Notes: generated by a model from the letters alone, not told the origin. Positions 44,275 through 53,464 are shown, counted from the first letter of the stretch. The stretch: DNA of 64,000 bases from Anaerofustis stercorihominis (GCA_015058295.1 SVCP01000005.1:1-64000), one strand, 5' to 3'. Made by a program: numbers and translations.

Positions 44275-44646
44275 TTACATCTTCGTCTTTGCCCGTCCGA
44301 GGAGGGCCATAATAAAACCGAATACTATAGCCGCACATATACCTCCGGCGGTTGCTGTCAGTCCGCCTGTAAATATTCCGATAAAGCCATTTTTATGAAT
44401 TGCGGAAATTGTGCCTTTTACGAGGGAATAGCCGAATCCTGTAAGGGGTACTGTAGCTCCGGCTTTTCCGAATTTTGCTATAGGTTCGTATATGCCGATA
44501 GCTGTGAGGATTACGCCTAAGGTAATATATATTACGAGGATCTGCCCGGAAACGAGCTTCGTATTATCAATAACTATCTGCGCAATAAGGCACAGTATTC
44601 CGCCGACGATGAATACAGGTATATAATCTACTATAATATCAAGCAT
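44275..44646 (-). CDS. spoVAE: Stage V sporulation protein AE
   Basis: A 123-aa protein with three or four membrane segments; IPVFIVGGILCLIAQIVIDNT and VPLTGFGYSLVKGTISAIHKNGFIGIFTGGLTATAGGI are SpoVAE/SpoVAEb signatures. SpoVA proteins form the channel for dipicolinic acid uptake in sporulation and release in germination. It overlaps spoVAD by 8 bp (ATG within the spoVAD end). Confidence 0.95.
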   Translation of the reverse strand: MLDIIVDYIPVFIVGGILCLIAQIVIDNTKLVSGQILVIYITLGVILTAIGIYEPIAKFGKAGATVPLTGFGYSLVKGTISAIHKNGFIGIFTGGLTATAGGICAAIVFGFIMALLGRAKTKM

Positions 44647-45667
44647 TTTGTTTCCCTTTCTTGTTTGAGATCACCACCGCATGAGCTATTGACGGAATGG
44701 AATTTTTCTGATAAGAAGATACTGTTGATAAAAGCGCTCCTGTAGGAACAAACAGTATCTTTTCAAGTTCTTTATTTTTTAATTTCCTGTAAATATGCCC
44801 TGCAAAGACACTCGAAGAGCATCCTGCTCCGCTTCCTCCTGTTTCTGCGTGTTGTTTTGTTGTGTCGTATATCATATGCCCGCAGTCGTTCAGCCTTCCG
44901 CATGGATTATATCCTTCCATTGTGAGAATATCCGTAAGAATGTCAAGCCCTATCTTCGCAAGGTCTCCCGTATATACCATATCATAATCATCAAATGATG
45001 TTCCTGTATCCCTGAAGTGCCTGAGTATGGTGTGCGCCGCCGCAGGTGCCATGGCCGTACCCATATTTGCCGCATCTTTCTGATCGAAATCCACGATTTT
45101 CCCGATGGTCATGTGTGTTATATAAGGACCGCTGCCACCTTTTTCAAGGCTCACGCATCCGGCGCCGGTTACCGTTCTCTGCGCAGTTGATTTTGACTGA
45201 CTTCCCAGCTCAAGGGGCGTGCGGTATTGTCGTTCTGCCGTGCTGAAATGGCTTGATGTGCAGGCAATGACCCTGTTGACAGCTCCCGATTCTATCGCAG
45301 TTGAGCCGATCTGCAGAGCCTGCGCAAATGATGCACAGGCAGAATATATTCCCCAGTACATCATATCATAGTTAAGTGCCGTGAAAGTGGTCGTTATGAG
45401 CTGATTGAGAAGATCTCCTCCGATGATTATATCAATGTCGCTCTGGGTAAATTTTCCCTTTCTCATAAGTGTATCAATGCTTGTTTTCAGCATCATACAT
45501 TCGCCTTTTTCGAAGGTGCTTTCGCCGAGGCAGTCATCACTCACCACAAGATCAAAATCATTCCCTAAAAGTCCCTGCCCCTCCATAGGTCCGACAACGG
45601 ATGCTGTCTGCGAAATGGAAATCTTTTCATCAAAAACTATAGTCTGTTCTCCGATTTTCTTTGCCAT
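44639..45667 (-). CDS. spoVAD: Stage V sporulation protein AD
   Basis: A 342-aa thiolase-fold protein that binds dipicolinic acid. MAKKIGEQTIVFDEKISISQTASVVGPMEG at the start, ECMMLKTSIDTLMRK, SACASFAQAL and the C-terminal block DCGHMIYD are typical. TAGGAGG lies 5 nt upstream. Second gene of spoVAC-AD-AE. Confidence 0.97.
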   Translation of the reverse strand: MAKKIGEQTIVFDEKISISQTASVVGPMEGQGLLGNDFDLVVSDDCLGESTFEKGECMMLKTSIDTLMRKGKFTQSDIDIIIGGDLLNQLITTTFTALNYDMMYWGIYSACASFAQALQIGSTAIESGAVNRVIACTSSHFSTAERQYRTPLELGSQSKSTAQRTVTGAGCVSLEKGGSGPYITHMTIGKIVDFDQKDAANMGTAMAPAAAHTILRHFRDTGTSFDDYDMVYTGDLAKIGLDILTDILTMEGYNPCGRLNDCGHMIYDTTKQHAETGGSGAGCSSSVFAGHIYRKLKNKELEKILFVPTGALLSTVSSYQKNSIPSIAHAVVISNKKGKQNA

Positions 45668-45675
45668 ATATCCTC

Positions 45676-46131
45676 CTAAGATACCATAAGGTAAATGTAA
45701 TAGATTATTCCCACTATCCAGCTCGAGGTGATACCATAAACGAGTACCGGGCCCGCAACCTTAAACATATTTGCTCCCAGACCGAAAATAAATCCTTCTG
45801 ACTTGAATTCCATAGCGCAGGAAACGATGGAGTTTGCAAAGCCCGTAATGGGAACGAATGTCCCTGCTCCTGCAACTCTTCCTATTTTATCGAATATGCC
45901 GAGACCTGTAAGAAGTGCTGTGAGGAATATAAGAATTATTGTCTGAATTGTGGAGGCTTCCGTATAATTCAGGCCGTATCCCTGGAATATATCTATCAGT
46001 ATCTGTGAGAAAACGCATATTCCTCCTCCGATTGTGAATGCGGCAATTCCGTGCTTTACATAAGGCGGTTTCGGGGTTGCTTTAGGGACAGCTTTGTCAA
46101 ATTCCTCCCTGAGTCGTGTTTTATCGTCCAT
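45676..46131 (-). CDS. spoVAC: Stage V sporulation protein AC
   Basis: A 151-aa membrane protein: PKPPYVKHGIAAFTIGGGICVFSQILIDIF, then VAGAGTFVPITGFANSIVSCAMEFKSEGFIFGLGANMFKVAGPV. SpoVAC acts as a mechanosensitive channel in the spore inner membrane. Start chosen at 46131 (MDDKTRLREE) because GGAAGGT lies at the correct distance; an in-frame ATG at 46167 has none. First gene of the operon. Confidence 0.96.
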   Translation of the reverse strand: MDDKTRLREEFDKAVPKATPKPPYVKHGIAAFTIGGGICVFSQILIDIFQGYGLNYTEASTIQTIILIFLTALLTGLGIFDKIGRVAGAGTFVPITGFANSIVSCAMEFKSEGFIFGLGANMFKVAGPVLVYGITSSWIVGIIYYIYLMVS

Positions 46132-46161
46132 AAGTTTACCTTCCGTGAATTTATTTTGTAA

Positions 46162-46190
46162 TAGCATCTGTATTTTTCGTTATTTTATGC
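46162..46190 (-). promoter_or_regulatory. Candidate forespore sigma G/F promoter of spoVA
   Basis: On the minus strand GCATA (46186-46190) and GATGCTA (46162-46168) are separated by 17 bp, close to the sigma G consensus GHATR and CATNNTA with one mismatch, 30 bp before spoVAC. spoVA is a sigma G regulon in Bacillus. Confidence 0.5.
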
Positions 46191-46218
46191 ATTGATGAAA
46201 ATAATGTGTTGACTTTTA

Positions 46219-46247
46219 TTGGTAAGAAAGGAAATCTTATGTATAAT
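46219..46247 (+). promoter_or_regulatory. Promoter of the tandem small-protein genes
   Basis: TTGGTA (46219-46224), 17-bp spacer, TATAAT (46242-46247). Confidence 0.6.
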
Positions 46248-46273
46248 TTAAATATAAGCAATGCGGAGGTAAA

Positions 46274-46417
46274 ATGATGAAGGGGAAATTTACAACAAAA
46301 GATGTGGTTCTATATTCATTGCTTGCAGCGCTTGCATTGTTGGTTCTCTGGCAGATTTATGGATTTCTTGAGCTTGTTATATATATCATTCGCGGGATAT
46401 ATTATTCGGTGATATAA
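46274..46417 (+). CDS. Small membrane protein, 47 aa, paralogue of the next gene's N-terminus
   Basis: A 48-codon frame with GCGGAGG 4-5 nt before the ATG. The product MMKGKFTTKDVVLYSLLAAL then continues with a single hydrophobic helix and ends at IRGIYYSVI. Its N-terminus matches the following protein (MKGKFTTREKVLLSILAV), so it appears to be a shortened duplicate. An alternative ATG lies one codon later. Unknown function. Confidence 0.7.
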   Translation: MMKGKFTTKDVVLYSLLAALALLVLWQIYGFLELVIYIIRGIYYSVI

Positions 46418-46453
46418 TATGAAATTTAATTTAAAGCCGTCAGGAGGAATATT

Positions 46454-46957
46454 ATGAAGGGGAAATTTACAACAAGAGAAAAGGTTCTTTTGTCCATACT
46501 TGCAGTAATTACAGTGGCAATTATCTGGTGTGTCTGTTTTTCCGCAGATACGGTTGATTATGTGGATTTTTCTTCCGATGAAGTTACTTGCGTGGAGATT
46601 GGATTCGACACAGGAAAGAAGCTTACTTTCTCCGAAAGAGAAGATATAGATTTTATACATAAAATGTTTGACGATACTCGTATCGCCCGTTCCGCACATC
46701 CTGACTGGGGCAATTTCCCGTGGATCGCTCTCGGCGGAACGAGAATAATAAATTTTGTATTCTACATCGATGACGGTTACAGCTATCATTACGAACTGTA
46801 TGACTCTACAGATCTCAGAGTAAACAATGTGTATATGACAGACAAAGACGGAAATAAAAGTGATATTGATTTTGTCAAAGTGCCTCTTTCGCCGATAATA
46901 TCGGATTTTGCGTGGTATGCGTACGATAAATATGAACCGGAGCAGATAATCCGTTAA
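46454..46957 (+). CDS. Membrane-anchored extracytoplasmic protein, unknown function
   Basis: A 167-aa protein with an N-terminal anchor (about 9-27, VLLSILAVITVAIIWCVCF) and a soluble domain rich in acidic and aromatic residues. AGGAGGAA precedes the ATG. The first 18 residues resemble those of the preceding 47-aa protein. No known family recognised. Confidence 0.78.
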   Translation: MKGKFTTREKVLLSILAVITVAIIWCVCFSADTVDYVDFSSDEVTCVEIGFDTGKKLTFSEREDIDFIHKMFDDTRIARSAHPDWGNFPWIALGGTRIINFVFYIDDGYSYHYELYDSTDLRVNNVYMTDKDGNKSDIDFVKVPLSPIISDFAWYAYDKYEPEQIIR

Positions 46958-46970
46958 ATTAATACAAAAA

Positions 46971-47003
46971 TATCCCTTACTTTCAGTAAGGGGTATTTTT
47001 TCG
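46971..47003 (+). terminator. Terminator after the 167-aa protein gene
   Basis: TATCCCTTAC (46971-46980) pairs with GTAAGGGGTA, followed by six T. Confidence 0.83.
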
Positions 47004-47033
47004 TCTGATATCCGATAAATCTTATTCTGAATG

Positions 47034-47063
47034 AAAAAGCGATACGTGAAGTATCGCTTTTGG
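47034..47063 (-). terminator. Terminator after the minus-strand lipoprotein gene
   Basis: AAAAGCGATAC (47035-47045) pairs with GTATCGCTTTT (47051-47061); on the minus strand it ends with TTTTTC. Confidence 0.83.
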
Positions 47064-47065
47064 GT

Positions 47066-47722
47066 TTATTCAAAAACTTCTGTTGTCTGTACCATTACGT
47101 TGATCACATCCAAAACCGCCTGTTTCTGTGAATCTTCGTAGTATGTACCTGTATACATACAGAGCCTGTTATCAACAACCGCGTACAGTGCAATCTGATT
47201 TGTGGGAGGTGTCTGCTTGAGGACTTCTCTGCCGCCGAGTGCATCGATCTCTGCTTCTGTAAATAAACCGTTTTTGATCGCCTGATCAATGAGTTCGTCG
47301 TTAATAACCGTCACCAGTTCGATATAAATTACATTTTCATCGTTCAGTCTGCGAAGTTCAAAAACCGAGATTTCTGCAAATCCTATATTTTGTTCAATAG
47401 AGCCTCTGAATGATTCCAGAGCAGCTTCATCGAGTTTCTTCGGGAATGCGGTAAGGTTCTGGATGTTGATATTTACAGCTCCGCCCTGTGTATTCATTGT
47501 CTGTGTGTACATTACTGTGAGGGGGAGTGTGTAGTCAAATCCCGTCCACTCGTCCGCAGGGAAACCTGCTTTTATGGTGTCATCTGTCACATATGCAAGT
47601 TCAGATGATGTTTTGTCCGTTACTTCAAGTACGGGAATGTCCGATGTGTCGTCTCCGCAGGAAAAAAGTCCAAGTGTGAGTAACAGTACAAGTAGTATTG
47701 CTGATAGTTTTTTTAATGTCAT
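47066..47722 (-). CDS. Lipoprotein, unknown function
   Basis: A 218-aa protein with a lipobox (LGLFSC, Cys about 22) followed by GDDTSD. The mature part is an alpha/beta domain with TQGGAVNINIQNLTAFPKKLDE and a C-terminal segment NQIALYAVVDNRLCMYTGTYYEDSQKQAVLDVINVM, resembling proteins of the PsbP-like or DUF1795 kind in outline only. Monocistronic with own promoter and terminator. Confidence 0.8.
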   Translation of the reverse strand: MTLKKLSAILLVLLLTLGLFSCGDDTSDIPVLEVTDKTSSELAYVTDDTIKAGFPADEWTGFDYTLPLTVMYTQTMNTQGGAVNINIQNLTAFPKKLDEAALESFRGSIEQNIGFAEISVFELRRLNDENVIYIELVTVINDELIDQAIKNGLFTEAEIDALGGREVLKQTPPTNQIALYAVVDNRLCMYTGTYYEDSQKQAVLDVINVMVQTTEVFE

Positions 47723-47755
47723 TTATTCCTCTTCCTTTTATGTTTTTATGACTTG

Positions 47756-47784
47756 ATTATAGCATATATAAACTAAACACGCAA
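47756..47784 (-). promoter_or_regulatory. Promoter of the 218-aa lipoprotein gene
   Basis: Minus-strand TTGCGT (47779-47784), 17-bp spacer, TATAAT (47756-47761). Confidence 0.65.
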
Positions 47785-47856
47785 CAGCGCAATGATTATA
47801 CATGCGAAAAGTTTATATATTATAATCTTGAATCGCACATATTCGCATTGTGTATA

Positions 47857-48810
47857 TCAGGAGTTAATATACTCATAAATCTCATCAATAAACGCTTCCG
47901 TATTGTCTTCAGAGTATTCTATTTCCTGGGAATACAGCCTGCATATTTCAATGTAATCATTTTCGGAGAAGGCTTTCTGTCGTTCTGAGACGGCTTTACA
48001 TATTGCATTTATTATGATTGTAGAAATAACACAAAACAGTACCCTTTCATAAAAACACCCGTCATCGAGGGAGCCTGCAAGGTGACGATACAGAAAATAT
48101 ACAATAAGCTGTTCCGTCATCATTTCATATTCTGTGGGGAAAGTCAGCATATCATCATTATCACACTCATAAAGAACCGCAATATAGTTTTTCCAGCTTT
48201 CGTCGAGAATTTCCAGAGAATACATAAAATCTGCCCACTGCGTAAAAGATATGTCGGGCAGAGAGCAGTTATTATATAACAGCAATTTCTTTATTCTGTC
48301 AGAAATATTCTTTTCTCTGTCCGTAAGAATATCAATCATATCATTCCTGCGAAATATGAGCTCGATTTCTTCGAATGTAAAATCTTCCTTGTCCATATCT
48401 CCATCGGAGAGAAGTGTGAATTTATCCTTATTCGTCAGTATCACCCTTGCTGCTTCTTCGCAGGAAAGGCCCAGGCCGATCTCGGTTCTGTCCGTAAAGA
48501 AATTTCTGAAACGGGGGTGGTCCGTGCATATCTGACAGAGAGAATCTTCCCCCATATGTGTGAAGATATCGCAGAGGTTGTTTTTATTCAGAAACGGGCA
48601 TCTCTCATCTTCCGTAAGGATAAATGAGGCGGTGTCACCGTCGGCAGTGATGCATTTTTTTATTCTTTCCGAAAGAACACCTTCGTGTGTACGGTATTTT
48701 TCAAGAGTCTGTGCATCTATGTCTATTTCCCATCCGATACAGCAGTTGTGAGTGCATTTGTCGGCAATGCATCTGAAGTTATTGTAATAATTTGGTATGT
48801 AAATATTCAT
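47857..48810 (-). CDS. FliB-type lysine-N-methylase
   Basis: A 317-aa protein of the flagellin lysine N-methylase family. The N-terminal cysteine set FRCIADKCTHNCCIGWEIDID, CPFLNKNNLCDI and LCQICTDHPRFRNFF is diagnostic and probably binds a metal cluster. FliB methylates flagellin lysines in Salmonella, but many anaerobes carry homologues away from flagellar genes. No motility gene is in this window, so the target is uncertain. Confidence 0.9.
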   Translation of the reverse strand: MNIYIPNYYNNFRCIADKCTHNCCIGWEIDIDAQTLEKYRTHEGVLSERIKKCITADGDTASFILTEDERCPFLNKNNLCDIFTHMGEDSLCQICTDHPRFRNFFTDRTEIGLGLSCEEAARVILTNKDKFTLLSDGDMDKEDFTFEEIELIFRRNDMIDILTDREKNISDRIKKLLLYNNCSLPDISFTQWADFMYSLEILDESWKNYIAVLYECDNDDMLTFPTEYEMMTEQLIVYFLYRHLAGSLDDGCFYERVLFCVISTIIINAICKAVSERQKAFSENDYIEICRLYSQEIEYSEDNTEAFIDEIYEYINS

Positions 48811-48824
48811 ATTTGTTTTATCTG

Positions 48825-48850
48825 AAAAAAACCCGACAAATGTCGGGTCT
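48825..48850 (-). terminator. Terminator after efp
   Basis: ACCCGACA (48831-48838) pairs with TGTCGGGT (48841-48848), long T-run on the minus strand. Confidence 0.85.
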
Positions 48851-48864
48851 TTGATACATTTTAA

Positions 48865-49425
48865 TTATTTAAGTCTTGACATGTATTCGCCTGTTCTTGT
48901 GTCGATACGGATTGTATCGCCTTCGTTTACGAAGAGGGGAACGAGAACGAGTGCGCCTGTTTCAACTGTTGCCGGTTTTGTTGCACCTGTTGCTGTGTTG
49001 CCTGCAACTGCCGGTTCACAAACAGTGATAAGAAGTTCTACAAAGTTCGGTGCTTCAACGCTGAAAGCTTCGCCTTTGTGGAATTTGATTGTTGCTGTCA
49101 TGTCTTCTTTGATGTATTTGATAGCGTCTTCTACCTGTGCATAGTTAAGCGGAACCTGATCGTATGTTTCGTTGTCCATGAAGTAGTAAAGTTCGCCGTC
49201 ATTGTAGAGGTACTGCATTTCTTTTGTTTCGATCATAGCCTTCGGGAATTTGTCCGTCGGGTTGAATGTTCTTTCTACAGTAGCACCTGTTTTTACGTTT
49301 CTGATTTTTGTTCTTACAAAGGCACTGCCTTTGCCCGGTTTAACGTGCTGGAAATCTACGACTACGTAAACATCTCCGTCCATTTCAAAGGTAATACCGT
49401 TTTTGAAATCACCTGCTGTTACCAT
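48865..49425 (-). CDS. efp: Translation elongation factor P
   Basis: A 186-aa three-domain [43 protein letters not shown] contains the modified-lysine loop (GKGSA, Lys about 32). EF-P relieves ribosome stalling at polyproline. Normal length, high-expression codons. No modification enzyme gene is adjacent. Confidence 0.97.
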   Translation of the reverse strand: MVTAGDFKNGITFEMDGDVYVVVDFQHVKPGKGSAFVRTKIRNVKTGATVERTFNPTDKFPKAMIETKEMQYLYNDGELYYFMDNETYDQVPLNYAQVEDAIKYIKEDMTATIKFHKGEAFSVEAPNFVELLITVCEPAVAGNTATGATKPATVETGALVLVPLFVNEGDTIRIDTRTGEYMSRLK

Positions 49426-49567
49426 ATTAAATTATCTCGCTTTCGTTTATCTGTCTTACTTGGATTATACCACTCTCTGCATTATAGCATAAAGTATATC
49501 ATCGGTAAATGTTTTTTTAGCTTATATGCCCAAAAAGTAGCATTTTTTCGGGTTGATTGTATTGTTT

Positions 49568-50230
49568 TTACATCTTTGCCGAAAGTTTTGTTATTGATTT
49601 TGTCACAAGTTCTTTTGCTTCCGTCACATTATCCTTCAATGCACCTGTAAATACTGCCGCACTCAGAAGGCTGTCATTCAGAAGTGAGAGGTCTGCGTTG
49701 ATGATTATTTCGCATCCGTTACTTCTTACGGAGAAATTTTTCACAAGAGGAAGGATATCTTTTGTTACTGTCTGCTTTTTCTTGTTTAGCTTTGTAATAA
49801 GTATCTCCTTTGTGCCGTTCATATATTCTGAGAGTGCATTTGCCGCATCTGCCGCTTTATTTTCATCTTCCGCGCAGAGAATTATTTCATAATTTCCCCA
49901 TACGAGAATGGAGGAGAGGGAAGGCGTGCTTTCTGTAACCGGTTCCACACTTACGATAATGAGATCTCTCGGAAGGGTCTTTGTGAGCCTCTCTTTTATT
50001 TCCTGCGCATCAAACTCTCCCACAAGCGCCACATCAAGGTATTCTTCCTTCGATGCCACAAACAGCGGCAGCGGAGGTGAATATGTCATTTTCGGGTGCG
50101 GATGAAAGCCCTGTGTGTATTCAAGCTGAATACGTGTTCTTCTGAACGCCCGCTGGAATACTTTCTGCAGGTCAAGCTGTGAAATAAAAATGAGGGAATC
50201 TTTCTTTTCGTAGCATATTCTATACTTCAA
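49568..50230 (-). CDS. TIGR03936 (DUF2344) radical-SAM-associated protein
   Basis: A 220-aa protein beginning MKYRICYEKKDSLIFISQLDLQKVFQRAFRRTRIQLEYTQGFHPHPKMTY, the DUF2344 signature. It is always found beside or fused with the TIGR03960 radical SAM protein, as here where it overlaps that gene by 11 bp. Role unknown, likely RNA or protein modification given frequent neighbourhood with rne/rng and ribosomal genes. Confidence 0.92.
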   Translation of the reverse strand: MKYRICYEKKDSLIFISQLDLQKVFQRAFRRTRIQLEYTQGFHPHPKMTYSPPLPLFVASKEEYLDVALVGEFDAQEIKERLTKTLPRDLIIVSVEPVTESTPSLSSILVWGNYEIILCAEDENKAADAANALSEYMNGTKEILITKLNKKKQTVTKDILPLVKNFSVRSNGCEIIINADLSLLNDSLLSAAVFTGALKDNVTEAKELVTKSITKLSAKM

Positions 50231-52064
50231 AGTCGCATTTTCCTCCTTCTTTGTTTATTCCGCAGTTTGCGCAGGATTCGTAGCAGTTTTTCGTTGTGGT
50301 TGCTTTCTCTGCCTTCTTTGCTTCACGTACGAAAAATTCCTTTGTTACGCCGATGTCAATGAAGTCCCACGGCGTTGTTTCGTCGTAGGCGAATTCACGG
50401 GATGCTATTTTTTTATGGTCAAGGCCGAATTTGCGGAATGCCTGTGCCCACACATCATCCTTATAATAATCTCCCCAGCTGTCAAAGTAACATCCGTTTT
50501 CGTATGCCTCTATGATAACATCATTGAGTTCTCTGCCGCCTCTTGCAAAGGCTGCTTCCATTACGGATACTGACGAGTCGTGATAGGTGAGTCTTACTTT
50601 TCTGTTTACGTTATCTATAAGAAGTCTCTGCTTCCTGTCAAATTCTTCTTTGCTGTCCTGCGGGAAGAACTGAAACGGAGTATGCGGTTTCGGCACAAAA
50701 CATGCAACTGAAATGGAAAGTTGCAGATCTTTCGGTCTGAGCTTTAATCCGAAATAAATATCAACTATCTTCTGCATCAACTCTCCGATGGCGATGACAT
50801 CTTCGTCTGTTTCAAAGGGAAGACCCATCATAAAATACAGTTTGATCTTTGTGAAGCCGTTGCGGAATGCCTGCTCCATAGTTGTGAGGATATCTTCTTC
50901 CGTAACGTTTTTGTTGATAATATCCCTCATTCTCTGGCTTCCTGCTTCCGGAGCAAGGGTAAGGGGGATAATTCTGCCTTTCTGAATTGAGTTTACAAGT
51001 CCGAGGCTGAAAGAGTCGATTCTGAGTGAAGGAAGGGATACGTTTATCTTGTCGTTTTCGTATTCTTCCATAATATAGCTTATAGCTTCCGTGCAGTATT
51101 TATAATCCGTGGTTGAAAGGGAAGAAAGTGAGATTTCTTCGTATCCTGAGGAAGTAAGCTGGTCATCGATCTGTTTTTTGATGTTTTCGAGACTTTTCTG
51201 TCTGACAGGGCGGTATATAAATCCTGCCTGACAGAAACGGCAACCACGGGGGCACCCACGCATGATCTCTATCATTACTCTGTCGTGTACAGCTTCCACA
51301 AACGGAACGAGTGTGTCTTCCGGATAATATACATCGTTCATATCCGGGATATATGTTCTCTTTATGCTCATGGGAGCGCCTTCAACGAGCGCTTTTCTTT
51401 CGTATTTTTCGTTTACTTCGTAAAACGCAGGAATATAAATTCCTTCAATGTGCATTATAGCCTTCAGATATTCCTGTTTTGATTTGTTTTTATACTGTTT
51501 ATATATTTCGATAAGTTCGGGAACTGCCTTTTCTCCTTCTCCGATAAGGATAATATCAAATATATCACAGTACGGTTCCGGGTTTACATTACAGGGGCCT
51601 CCTGCGATGATAATCGGATAACCGAAATCTTCTCTGTCACGGCTTCTGTATGGGATTCCTGCAAGATCAAGCATGTAAAGTACATTTGTAATGCACATTT
51701 CGTACTGAATTGAAAATCCCACGAAGTCAAAATCCATGAGAGGAGTGAAGCTTTCAAGACCGTAAAGGGGGATATTATGTTCCCGCATAAGTTTTGCCAT
51801 ATCTTCCCACGGAGCATACGCTCTTTCGCAGGTTACCTCCTGCATATCATTGAGAAGTGAGTACATTATCTTCATACCCATATGGCTCATGCCGACTTCG
51901 TAAGTGTCCGGGAAGGTAAATGCAAATTTTACTTCGGCATCTTCCTTTGGTGGTCTGCTTCCGATCTCTCCGCCTGTATATCGTGCGGGTTTGAGCACAT
52001 AGGGAAGTATCTTCGTATAAAGGGTCTCTTTTATTGTTTCGGGTGTAAAGTCTGTTCTTTTCAT
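50220..52064 (-). CDS. TIGR03960 B12-binding-domain radical SAM protein
   Basis: A 614-aa protein. An N-terminal B12-binding-like domain (GSRPPKEDAEVKFAFTFPDTYEVGMSHMGMKI) is followed by the radical SAM core with RGCPRGCRFCQAGF (CxxxCxxC). The C-terminus includes a CYESCANCGIN cluster. Function unknown; partner is the downstream DUF2344 protein. The frame extends upstream to 52223, but 52064 (MKRTDFTPETIKE) fits the family. No ribosome binding site precedes it, and a TATAAT lies only 7 bp before the ATG, so the mRNA is probably leaderless. Confidence 0.93.
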   Translation of the reverse strand: MKRTDFTPETIKETLYTKILPYVLKPARYTGGEIGSRPPKEDAEVKFAFTFPDTYEVGMSHMGMKIMYSLLNDMQEVTCERAYAPWEDMAKLMREHNIPLYGLESFTPLMDFDFVGFSIQYEMCITNVLYMLDLAGIPYRSRDREDFGYPIIIAGGPCNVNPEPYCDIFDIILIGEGEKAVPELIEIYKQYKNKSKQEYLKAIMHIEGIYIPAFYEVNEKYERKALVEGAPMSIKRTYIPDMNDVYYPEDTLVPFVEAVHDRVMIEIMRGCPRGCRFCQAGFIYRPVRQKSLENIKKQIDDQLTSSGYEEISLSSLSTTDYKYCTEAISYIMEEYENDKINVSLPSLRIDSFSLGLVNSIQKGRIIPLTLAPEAGSQRMRDIINKNVTEEDILTTMEQAFRNGFTKIKLYFMMGLPFETDEDVIAIGELMQKIVDIYFGLKLRPKDLQLSISVACFVPKPHTPFQFFPQDSKEEFDRKQRLLIDNVNRKVRLTYHDSSVSVMEAAFARGGRELNDVIIEAYENGCYFDSWGDYYKDDVWAQAFRKFGLDHKKIASREFAYDETTPWDFIDIGVTKEFFVREAKKAEKATTTKNCYESCANCGINKEGGKCDFEV

Positions 52065-52071
52065 AAATTTT

Positions 52072-52100
52072 ATTATAGCAGAAAAACTCACGGTCTGCAA
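52072..52100 (-). promoter_or_regulatory. Promoter abutting the TIGR03960 start codon
   Basis: Minus-strand TTGCAG (52095-52100), 17-bp spacer, TATAAT (52072-52077); the -10 ends 7 bp before the ATG at 52064, so transcription should begin at or next to the start codon. Confidence 0.65.
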
Positions 52101-52187
52101 AAAAACCTCATAATTCATAGAAAAAAATTCATAAGCACAACGCAAATGGCAAAAATGTATTTTTTTCCAGTAACAAGCGATAATGTG

Positions 52188-52216
52188 TTGACATTTTATG
52201 CGGGTGAATGTATAAT
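52188..52216 (+). promoter_or_regulatory. argG promoter
   Basis: Perfect TTGACA (52188-52193), 17-bp spacer, perfect TATAAT (52211-52216). Confidence 0.88.
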
Positions 52217-52222
52217 AATGCA
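52209..52222. promoter_or_regulatory. ARG-box-like operator over the argG -10
   Basis: TGTATAATAATGCA matches TGNATWWWWATNCA at all 14 positions and covers the -10, suitable for arginine-dependent ArgR repression of argG. Confidence 0.6.
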
Positions 52223-52258
52223 AGTGTTATTAATTAAATATACAAGAGGTACATAGAA

Positions 52259-53464
52259 ATGACAATGAAAATAGTTCTTGCTTATTCAGGCGGTCTCGAT
52301 ACAAGTACTATCGTTCCCTGGCTCAAAGAAAATTATGACTGTGAAGTTCACGCTGTATGCGTAAACGTAGGACAGGGCGACAACGAAGAAGAAGTAGTAT
52401 CCCGTGGTCTCAGAATCGGTGCTACAACAGTTCAGTATGTAAACGTAGAAGAAGAATTCGTAAACGATTATGTATTCCCGATGCTTAAATCAGGTGCTAA
52501 ATACGAAGGAAAATACCTTCTCGGTACATCAATCGCACGTCCGCTTATCGCAAAAGTTCTCGTAGACAAAGCAAGAGAACTCGGTGCTGACGCTATCTGC
52601 CACGGCGCAACAGGCAAAGGAAACGACCAGGTACGTTTCGAACTTACTATCATGGCTCTCGCTCCGGAAATGAAGATCATCGCTCCGTGGAGAATCTGGG
52701 ACATCAAATCACGTCAGGATGCACTTGATTACTGCGCAGCAAGAGGAATCGATCTTCCTATGTCAGCAGAAACAAGCTATTCAAGAGACGAAAATATGTG
52801 GCACCTTTCACACGAAGGACTTGAACTCGAAGATCCGGCAAACGGCCCGAACTACGACAAACTCCTACAGCTCACAACTCCGCTCGAAAAGACACCGGAT
52901 GAAGGCGAAGTTGTTGAAATCGAATTTGTAAAAGGTATCCCCGTTAAAGTAAACGGCAAAGAAATGGGCGGAGCAGAAATGATCCACCACCTCAACAAGA
53001 TCGGCGGAAAACACGGCATCGGCGTTGTTGATATGGTTGAAAACCGTGTAGTTGGTATGAAATCCCGTGGTGTATACGAAACACCGGCAGGAAGTATCCT
53101 TTACTTCGCACACGAAGAACTCGAAGAACTCTGCCTCGACAGAGAAATGTCAGCTCTCAAGAGAGAATTTGCCCTCAAATATGCAAACATGGTATATGAA
53201 GGAAAATGGTTCTCAAGAACAAGAGAAGCTCTCGATGCATTCGTTGACAAAACACAGGAAACTGTTACAGGTACAGTAAAAGTAAAACTTTACAAAGGTC
53301 ACCTCATCAATATGGGCAAGACATCTCCGTATTCACTCTATAACCAGGAGATCTCTTCATTCGTAACAGGCGAACTTTACGATCACAAAGATTCAGAAGG
53401 ATTCATCAAGCTTTACGGACTTCCGCTTAAAATTAATGCTATGATGAAAATGAACAATAAGTAA
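52259..53464 (+). CDS. argG: Argininosuccinate synthase
   Basis: A 401-aa enzyme joining citrulline and aspartate with [22 protein letters not shown] (about 3-21) is the PP-loop; [16 protein letters not shown] and the C-terminal [16 protein letters not shown] are conserved. Highly biased codons. Start at 52259, AGAGGT about 9 nt upstream; Met3 is a possible alternative. Not followed by argH, but by a palindromic repeat. Confidence 0.97.
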   Translation: MTMKIVLAYSGGLDTSTIVPWLKENYDCEVHAVCVNVGQGDNEEEVVSRGLRIGATTVQYVNVEEEFVNDYVFPMLKSGAKYEGKYLLGTSIARPLIAKVLVDKARELGADAICHGATGKGNDQVRFELTIMALAPEMKIIAPWRIWDIKSRQDALDYCAARGIDLPMSAETSYSRDENMWHLSHEGLELEDPANGPNYDKLLQLTTPLEKTPDEGEVVEIEFVKGIPVKVNGKEMGGAEMIHHLNKIGGKHGIGVVDMVENRVVGMKSRGVYETPAGSILYFAHEELEELCLDREMSALKREFALKYANMVYEGKWFSRTREALDAFVDKTQETVTGTVKVKLYKGHLINMGKTSPYSLYNQEISSFVTGELYDHKDSEGFIKLYGLPLKINAMMKMNNK

